64,000 nt of DNA from Bryopsis sp. KO-2023. Its lineage: Eukaryota; Chlorophyta; Ulvophyceae; Bryopsidales; Bryopsidaceae. Of the stretch, positions 55,690 through 64,000 are shown in pieces; the stretch's first letter is position 1; the number at the start of each line of letters is the position of its first letter. The stretch spans positions 5,425,501 to 5,489,500 of the forward strand of contig BSYQ01000005.1 of assembly GCA_030272585.1 (NCBI GenBank), written 5' to 3'. The position numbers and the translations under genes are program-made. A model generated the notes under the pieces. That model was not told where the DNA came from, searched no databases, and worked only from the letters and a program-made list of their open reading frames with translations.

Positions 55690-56586
55690 GCTGCATATCT
55701 TGGGTTACCGTGTGTTGAAAAAATTGGACAAGGCGGAAAATGTCTGGCTTCTAGATTCGGGGAAGAGTGTGGGATCCTGGGGAAATTGTTGTGAAAATCT
55801 TACGGTGGTGTAAAGAAGGAAGGTCGCTGCACGATTCCGATTTTTTTTCAGTCAAGAACCCTCGCTCTACCTCCTGCTCACTTCCCCAAAGAAAATCGCT
55901 CTCTAGAGAATGCTGTGAATGGATCCAGCAGCCATAATATGTATGTATATATATATATATATATGAAGGGGGGCTGGCGGGACATTGCTATTGTTTTGTG
56001 ATGGTTTTGGGCTGAAAAGGGTGGGAAAATTTATTGTAGTGCATAGAAGAAGTGAGGAATTGAACAGTAATGAAGCAACACTACTTTGCCACCATGATTT
56101 GATGGAAAGTTAGGAATCCCAAATCCATCATTTGGGCATTTCCTTTTTCTTTTGATGGGGCAATATTTGACAATCAAAGTGGTGTGCTGAAACTGGAAGT
56201 GGTGTGCTGAAATTGGAAGAATGGCCCTGGCAGAAAACCTGGGGTGGGAGAACAGGGGTGGATTGCAATCAATTCAAAGAACCATGAATTACATTCAATG
56301 GGTTTGGGACCAGACCTTGGCAATAGCCAAGCGATACCTCCTCTTTATGTACAAGGGTAAACAAACCTGCTGATCCTGGTGCGCATTATTTAGTTGACTT
56401 CCCAGCATACCTCCCTTGCCCTGTCATATTTATCCATAGAAGAAGACCTTCCTCTCTGTTTTTCCCACTGAGTAAAATGAACCTAATGAAAACTAATATG
56501 CTGTCGCCCACTTCGCATCATATCATGCTAATATATCCCTGCAAAAACTAGAGCATGCCAAATTTCCTTTCTTTTCCCCCACCACA
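55690..56586. other. Intergenic region with a (TA)n microsatellite
   Basis: A (TA)n run lies at about 55943-55964. It is a convergent region holding two 3' UTRs; no coding signal was seen. Confidence 0.5.
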
Positions 56587-58067
56587 TCATTCTGCCAACA
56601 GTTTTCCGATCGAATTGATAATCTCCTCCGGGCAAGGAGTGAGAGCGTTACTGCAGACCTCATCGATCGGTAACAGCCCTTGCCCGTTTTCAGCATCCGT
56701 TTTAGCACCAGCGTTGACCAGGATTTTGACAGCCTCCAGAGATCCTTGTCTGGCAGCATCATGCAACGGAGTGACACCCAGATTGTCCTTCGTGTTGACT
56801 TTAGCAGTGGCTTTCACCAACACATTCACAACTTCTGTTGATTCTGTGAGCACCGCCCAGTGCAACGGGCTGTAGCCGTCGATGTCTTGCCGATTGAGAT
56901 GAGACCCTGCCTCGATGAGAAGCTTCACAGCCTCGCTGTTTCCGAAAGAAGCGGCACGGTGGATTGGCATCCAGCCGATGAGAAGCTCATAATTGGGCTC
57001 AGCACCTGATATTGAGTCAAACATAGGCAGCAGCACCATATCTCAAAATGGCGATCAAGTCAACAGACATTGACATTCAATGCAGGCAAAAAATCATGCA
57101 TCCCAAGCTCCATCCAGAACAAAACTCGGTGTAGCCCAGACACCCGCCATTTCCACCCAAAAGAGAGGAATGACTCACCAGCATTCAGGAGTGCCTTCAC
57201 CACTTTGGCGTCCTTGTCATTGCTCCCTGCAGCCTCGTGCAGAGGGGTGTTTTTGGCATCATCGATCACATTCACCTTGGCTCCCTTGCCGAGCATCACC
57301 TTGACCATTCTAGCGTCGCCCAGCGAGGATGCAATGTGAAGTGGAGTCTTGTTCAGCTTCGCCGGAAATCTGGCATCCACATCGGCACCATCCCGGAGCA
57401 GAGCTTTCACTTTCCACCATCGAGGGCTCTCTGATTCAAGGTGATCGTACAAAGCCTGCGTTGAACCATGAATTCAATAATATGCTGTGGTCCTATCACC
57501 ACCCACCAGACTTACATCTGTCCGAGGAAATGTTGTTAATGGATGCTCCATGCTTGATGGTTAAGAAACTGCTGTTCAATCTATTTTTAGGACAGTACAA
57601 CTTGAGGTCGCTGATGTCAGCGGTACTGACAGAACGTGAACTTTGAGGCTCAGCCAGAGTTCGACCCCCACGCCGCCCCCTTTCCTTTTTTTGACTGCGT
57701 TCGCAACTCGACGTACTTCGTTCGCCACTTGAGGTATTTCGTTCGCCACGGACCGCTTTCTGGCGACGAGATAAAAGACGTGACGACTTTGCTGTTCGAA
57801 TATATTTCTTACCTGGTTCGCTTTGGACAATTCGTCAACCACCTGGAGAACATCCCTCGAAGCCTCTGAAAGAACAGGCGTTGGCCATTTGTCATAACTA
57901 TGCTTTATTTCCATGATCTGTTGTACTCTCCAGTGAAACAGTTCGATCTTCGAGGGGTCCTATCGTTTCAGCGAATCCCACGGAAGGCGACAGTGCGTCT
58001 CACCTGCCAGAAGAACAGACGCCACCAAGCAGATCGCCAAGATAGGCGTCCGTGCCGCTGCGACCAT
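56587..58067 (-). CDS. Ankyrin-repeat protein with N-terminal signal peptide
   Basis: Four exons, 58067-58004, 57925-57813, 57455-57179 and 57005-56587, join in phase to 290 residues. Exon 1 encodes a typical signal peptide (TPILAICLVASVLLA). Exon 2 is a helical, non-repeat segment. Exons 3-4 hold about five to six ankyrin repeats with the TPLHxAxxxGxxxxVxxLL pattern: NKTPLHIASSLGDARMVKVM, NTPLHEAAGSND, MPIHRAASFGNSEAVKLL, SPLHWAVLTESTEVVNVL and TPLHDAARQGSLEAVKIL. Ankyrin repeats bind other proteins and are mostly cytosolic, so entry into the secretory pathway would be uncommon. The alternative is an organelle or membrane-anchoring signal. The exon 2 acceptor (GAGAG at 57926) is weak, so the signal-peptide link deserves checking. 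Confidence 0.72.
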
Positions 58068-58725
58068 TTTGAATGCACCAACACGAGCCCAAATAAAACT
58101 CAACGGTTTTCCTTCTCGCAAACGTTTCCACCAACCGTTTCGTCTGTCTTCAGCACCCGACCGCCCACGAACTAGGGACTATATGATTTTGAAAGCTGAG
58201 GATCGACGAGAATGTCATATATAGTGCAGCACGAGCTCTGGGGATTATTCACAGTAGAATTTGTAACGCGCATGAATTTCAGCTTCAAGAAGTACCTCTC
58301 GCCGACCTGAAACGTGGGCGTTTTGGGAAGTTGAGTGTGCGCTTGTGACGACTGGCGAGTTCTGTTGGGGATGATTATCTTTGTGAACATAATCACAAAG
58401 AGTCTGGGGGAGTAGGATCTTCCCCCTGGCATGTCGTTTCCTTGCTGTTTTGTTTACCCATCAATCCCACGGCGCTCCACTGCGAGCCGTTCGAAACGTT
58501 TTCACACATCCTGGGTCGGGGTCTCGACTATGCCTCCTTTTTTTCGATCGACTGGCGACGATTTGGGCATCGAATTGAATCATGCATCTAACAAACGTAT
58601 CGAAATGGGCCAAAGCCGTGACAGAAACCCGCTCCCAAACAAAAGCTGAAAGCGTAGAAAACCGACTTATCACAGGGTGCACTCCTTAAGAAACCAGAAA
58701 CCAGCGTAACTCGACGTCTGCTGAA
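58068..58725. other. Divergent intergenic region
   Basis: Promoters of the ankyrin gene (minus) and the DNAI7-like gene (plus) should lie here. An 86-codon minus-strand frame starts at ATG 58432 but shows no domain or conservation clue, so I do not call it a gene. Confidence 0.4.
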
Positions 58726-61700
58726 ATGGTGGGTGGCCAGGATAACTATTGTCGTCGGAAAGTTTTTGTGGTTGTTTTTGCTTGCTGGGAACGAGAACAG
58801 TCGAAAGAACTGTTTTGTGTTTTTTTTTTGCCATCGGTGCAGGGGCCGAAAAAGAAAAGCAAGAAGAAGTTGGAGGAGGAGTTAAGACGCAAAGAGGAGG
58901 AGGAGCGACTCGCGGAAGAAGGTGATAAGCTTTGACGACCGTGTTCTAAAAGCGTCACGCTCGCGAAAATTGATCTCATTCTACGCTCCTATCTTGACCT
59001 TCCTGCTCCTGCAGTTTGTTTTCCTTTCGTGATATCCTTCCTGTAGCTTTGACTGGAATTGTGTAATTCTCTTTGAATTAAACTGTAGCAAATTGTGTTA
59101 GAACAGTATGCATGTTCGTTTTACACAGCACTGCCCTGCAGCAAAATAAAAAAATAATTTTTTTTTTCGTTAAATCATACTTTGCACAGCAGGGACTTCC
59201 TGTACTTTCTGCAATCAGCAAAATAAACCATCGGCTGGTGATGGCTGGTTTCTCATCATGTTTTTTTTTTTTATTTATTATTGGGTGTGTTTCTTATTTC
59301 TAGAGCGACAGCGGCAAGAGGAGGAGGATCGAATTCGGAGGGAAGAGGAAGCTCGAGTTAAAGCAGAATTTTTGGAAAAACACTTAAACCAGGAAGAAGA
59401 AGTTCTAACTTCTGAAAGGTAACCGGAGATTCATCGATACCAAGTGAATCTGTTTGGACAAAAAAAAAGGAACAAATGAATCAGTCGAGCAAGAATTGAA
59501 ACTGCAACAACTAAGATTGGGATCCACTCGCTTGCTCAACATTACTTGGAAAATGAAAACACAAGAATCACGACGCAAATCAATTCAACATGCATGAAGC
59601 AATTCTCTGCTCAATTCCAACTCAACAATTGCCAGAATTTGTTCAAGACTGAAGTGGGAAACTGATAGGAAACTAACAGGAAATTAACTAGAAACTGACT
59701 AGATTTTGAAAAGTACGTTCACACATATCAAGCAAAAGAAATGCAACAATTCCACTCGGGATTCATTTTCATTGTTTTCCTGAAATGGTCAATCTATAGG
59801 GAGAAACTATCGGCCTTTTTGGAATCGATTTCGATAGAAAGAAATAACGCTGGAATAAAACAAGAGGAAGAAAGGGACTGGGAGCGGTACTTGAGATGCA
59901 CACATCTGCCGGATCCTAGGAAGCGAAATCAAATGAACGATTATCTGAACATAGTGACGACCACTGAATGTACTGATCTAGCATCCACCCTCGATATGTG
60001 CGAGGTGAGCAAAAAACTCGAAAAACAAACAAAGAAATCTAAGAAAGGTTGTGAAAACAATATAAAAAATAGGTTGATGATGAAACAAAAAAAACAGTAA
60101 AAGAAAAAAACATACAAGCAACAAAGCAAAAAATCAATTTCCTTGCATTCCAGCTTCTTAAATGGGTGTCACACATGCAGTAGAGTAAACTGTTTTGAAC
60201 TGGCTTCGAATAATCCCAGTACTATTTGTGTTATGTAATTACTTGTTAAATTGATTATGTCAAAAATTGACCAGGCCAAGTTAGTCCATCAATTGAGCCA
60301 TTCAGCCCTTCTTTTGAAATTCTTCAGGCTGTGCCGAATTTTTGTTTTTATTTTTCCTTGGTTGGCAGGATTCACTGCAAGTGATGAATGATTGTATGGA
60401 TGCTCGACTGGATGCCCTGCAATGTGGAAGCACATCAGCTGCAATCGAATTTCAAAACGATATCGTTCAAGTGCAAGAAATGGCCAAAGCAAAACTGGAA
60501 GACACTCTCGCCCATTTGATCCAGGTAGTCATTCGGCATCGCAGTTGGAATTTGGAGTTTTGTATTTGTGTGTTATTTTCCATGTTTCAGAACCCCCCAC
60601 AGGATCATGTTGGCTGCACAGAAATCCACACACTGATATTTAAATGACTTGCATAAAATTCCACACTGAAATTTCCAGTTTGAGAGGAAAGAATGGACCC
60701 AGTCTGACCTGCAGGTTTTCAATACCTCCTGGGATGTTTTGTGTCTGCTTCGTTTTGTTTTTTCCCGTAGCATTTTCTTCCCATTCTTATTTTTTCTTTT
60801 TACTATTTATTTATTGTGGGCGGGATATTGTTTGCAAATTCGTAAGCGTTCTGTTTTGAAGGAGTGTTTCTTTTGCTGATGTTGTTTTTCAGTTTTGCGA
60901 CGAATTCGCCAACGAAAGAGGGGACATTCAAGTGTGCAAATCTTCTCCAAATTTTCGATTCGGAATTTGGTGCAATGCCACGAAAAACCCTCGATTGAGG
61001 CACATCGACATGTCAGACATCCAGATCAGCGTGGAAATTCAAAAGCAAATCGCTTTGGCGAGCGTGGGCCTTCTGGTTCACGTATGTCACTTCAGGGGCA
61101 GTAGTGGTAGGATTTTATTGTGTGTTTTTTCATGTGTTTTTTTGCTAGCGCATTTACAGTGTGAGAAAAAACAAATCCAGAGATTGTAGGTAATGGCAAA
61201 GAATTCAATAAAAATCCCCCCCAAAAAACCAAAAACTGCTGTGGTGACGAGGGGTGTGCTTTTTCCAGGAGCATCTCTTTGATGAGTTTTTCTTCGATTG
61301 CACGAACGAATTCATGGCGATCGGAGGGGTGACCCATGTCGAATTGATTGCTTTATTGCCTGGATCCAAAACTGTGAAGAACTGTACGATCAGATCAGTA
61401 AGTCACACCCCCACCCAAAATTCAAACATAAATGAAAATAAATAAATAATACATTAGATTTTTTTAATAAGTTATCAAGTTTTGGGAGTCGATTTTGTTT
61501 TCTTTTGATTTTTCTGTTTTTTGTTCTATTTTGTCTATTGCTTGAGCGTCCATTCATTCGCACAAGAAAAAAAAAGATGAAACACAGACAAATACCCCAT
61601 CGTTTTTTCAAAATGATTTTTCCGTAATATTCTTACATGGAATGACCCTTCATTGAAACAACAGTTAGTACCTCGTGATCAAGCTCTGAGAAGAATTCCT

Positions 61701-64000
61701 TATCCGATTCCCCCTGCTGGCGCCGACCCTGCAACCTACAAGTCAGGGGAGCCGGTACCGCCCTTGACTTTCACATTTCCTGTGAGAAGCAATGTTTCTG
61801 TGAAAGCATCGGAAGTCAAAGTGGGGTGGTGGAACGAGGAAGAGAAAAAATGGTCGACGGAAGGAATAAGGCAAGGGCTCCATAGCTCATACGCAATAAT
61901 TTCACTTTTAAAGAAAAATTGAAGTTTCTCGTGTGGTGGCATTTTTTTGTTTTATAAATGCTGCTGGTATGTTTTTTTCTTCTCCAATTTTCCTGAAGAT
62001 ATTAAAATTTATTGTGACTTTTTCACAGTGTTGGATGTTTTCCCAATGCCGGATTTGGCGTAGAGTGCTTTTTTTGTTGTTGTTGTTGTTGCTTTTTGTT
62101 GCTTTTTCCCCTCACTTTCTGAAAAAGCTGCAAAATTTTTGCAGTGAGTTGATCTACGACGATTCCGGAAGGATGGTCACGTTTTGTTCCACTCACATGG
62201 CGCCTTTGGCGATAATTCAGAGCCGGACCAAATTGCTACCTTACCTCGATTGGAATATCAGAGCTACAGGAGGAAAACACGGAAACACAGCTATCGTTAC
62301 ACTCCAAGTAAGCAACCCATCAATGGAATGCACTCCTGAAGAAGAATTTCACCAATAAAAAAGGAAAAACTGTGTGGGTTGTACCAAGGGTTGACTGCAG
62401 ATTCAAGGGGCGATGCCCTAGGTTTGCTCAGACGTCGATGTTCAAAGCCTTGTTTACTAGATCTGAATGAAACTGAGAGTTATCAGCTCCCCTGTATTGA
62501 TGGTCCCTACATCAGTTCTATTCTTGAAAGAGAAAATTCTAACATACACACATACACACAGTTGAAAATGTCGTTTCCATGATTACATATCTCGGTACTC
62601 TGTTCCATCCAATCTAAAACTCCCATGCACCATGCAAGCAAGGCTACCACTGCGATTTTTCCAATACATACAATTTTCTTATTTTGTACTTTTATTTTTT
62701 AAATCAGGGAGAAGCTATTGAAGAAAATCTTGGAAAATCTTGTGTGTTCAGGTGGTAACCGGGGCTAAGCTACTGTTTGAAGTTGGTCCTGGATTCGTGA
62801 AGCTCCAAGAACATCCCTGGGGAGATTCTTGTGGGTTGAAGGGCTTGTCCATGCCCCCCCGGAGGTTGCTCCATCAATTAGCCAGTTGTGGAGTGTATCT
62901 GATGCCAGAAGACAGGGACAAAACCTATGCCCACGGCATTTGTGTAAAAACCTTGGAGACTGAAAAGAGCATGTGCGATGATTTAGCTTTGATAAGGTGA
63001 GTGAAGATTGAGGATTTGGGGGGCGTTTTCTGTTGTTTTGAGTGAAATCGTGATTTTAAAATGGCAACTTATGATTGCCTAATTTGGGAGTGTTTTTGAC
63101 GAATTTCTGCAAAAGTTGACCAGCCGATAACTGGCTGGCTCGACGAAACCGATGTGGAGGCAAAAAAGATGAATCTGCTTGCTGTGATATTTTGCTCCTC
63201 AATAAAGGACAAGGATCTCAATTGTGATTCTGTTTTGTTCATTCAGTCGGGCATTTTTGATATCCAAAAGTAAATGGAACACGTTGGTTGGGAGCGAGGA
63301 ATGCCTCTGCAGAATATCCGAGGTTTTGGACTGGGAAGCCGGGGGCCGAACAGAAGCGAAACATGTCGAACGAGTGTTCAACATGGAAAAAGAAAGTGGC
63401 GATCGAAGAGTGCTGGTCATCATGAGAAGGGTGGGTTTGGGGAAAATTACGCTGGGTATGCAGAGAGAGAGAGAGTTCAGAGAATCTTTGCTGATTTGAT
63501 TGTGGTTGTTCGTTTGCCCTTGCGGCTGTTGAACAGGCTTACGGTGTAGCGGTGCATGTTGGAGTTCATGAACTCGATTTTTTTTTTTGCTGTGTGTTTC
63601 CGAATTCAAAAGCAAGATAGTGGTGGAGAAAAACCCGGTTGGGAAAGGGGGGGTGGTTCATTAATTTCTTCCAAGTTTTTTTCCCTGTCCTGTTGAGAAA
63701 TTCTGGAAAGTGCTCGCAGAAGCACCTCTTGATTGCTAAGGGTAATTTATGCAATGCATGTAATGTTCGTTTTCTTGCAGGGAGAGAAAGGTGTGGCGTT
63801 CTCCCCAGCCTACGACGCGCTCGACGAATATGTGGACGTCCCTGGCTACGACACGCAAGAATACGAGGAAACTGTCTTTGGGGAGGTGCACGCCAGCGTG
63901 ATAAACCTCTTGGAAGGCTCCAAAGGCGAGTTGCGAGACACAGAGCTGGGGGCGAGAATGAAGTCGACCATGGACGGGGTCGATCTAGCCAAAGCAACGA
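58726..64000 (+). CDS. DNAI7/CASC1/IC97-like axonemal dynein-associated protein (partial, 3' end missing)
   Basis: Twelve exons are visible: ATG 58726-58728 alone, 58843-58921, 59304-59418, 59800-60004, 60369-60524, 60893-61081, 61269-61397, 61665-61870, 62145-62307, 62752-62996, 63247-63430 and 63781 to the window edge, all in phase. The start is MGPKKKSKKKLEEELRRKEE, a charged Lys/Glu helix, as in the CASC1 N-terminal domain (EKLSAFLESISIERNN; WERYLRCTHLPDPRKRNQMN). Further family marks are IPYPIPPAG, VKVGWWNEEEKKWSTEGI and HPWGDSCGLKGLSMPPRRLL. IC97/FAP94 in Chlamydomonas binds tubulin and inner-arm dynein I1 in flagella. The intron at 61871-62144 starts GC, not GT, and phase requires it. 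The C-terminus continues beyond base 64000. Confidence 0.87.

Noticed and set aside
58172..58432. 86-codon minus-strand frame with ATG
   Set aside because: No domain, odd composition and position in a promoter region; length is compatible with chance.

Overview
This is a nuclear eukaryotic window with spliceosomal introns (nearly all GT-AG, one GC-AG). It most likely comes from a flagellate green-lineage alga. Three lines of evidence support this, and the placement is inference. The 970-residue histidyl-tRNA synthetase has the long N-terminal domain of plant cytosolic HisRS. One gene starts with a serine/arginine-rich, transit-peptide-like N-terminus, which suggests a plastid. The last gene encodes an axonemal dynein-associated protein of the DNAI7/CASC1/IC97 type, so motile flagella are expected.

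Layout, left part (1-12.7 kb). The window opens with the 3' end of an unrecognised gene. A four-exon gene follows that fuses a berberine-bridge-type FAD oxidase to a short-chain dehydrogenase. Next is a BTB/POZ plus glycine-rich gene with an apparent +1 frameshift. A 2.7 kb non-autonomous CACTA (En/Spm) transposon follows, with subterminal palindromes TTACAAGCTTGTAA.

Middle (12.7-28.9 kb, minus strand). Phase-consistent exons indicate one receptor-like gene: a signal peptide, a trypsin-fold ectodomain whose catalytic His is replaced by Gln, a membrane segment and a non-RD protein kinase. Its third intron is swollen to 13.2 kb by a nested pair of Ty3/gypsy-type retrotransposons. The outer element (15239-28132) carries a membrane-spanning Gag. 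An intact chromovirus (19346-26600) sits inside its gag-pol reading frame. LTR pairs look identical in both elements, so both insertions are young.

Right part (29-64 kb). In order: an APH/CHK-like kinase; a 12-exon PWWP-AWS-SET histone methyltransferase; an RlmI-like rRNA methyltransferase divergent from a predicted plastid protein; HisRS; a seven-exon coiled-coil protein ending in six WNPF motifs; ribosomal protein P1; a secretory-pathway ankyrin protein; and the DNAI7-like gene, which runs off the window end. Exon models were built by hand from splice sites, reading phase and family motifs. Every junction given is phase-consistent, but none is confirmed by transcripts. Apart from one divergent gene pair, neighbours show no obvious functional linkage, as expected for a eukaryotic chromosome.
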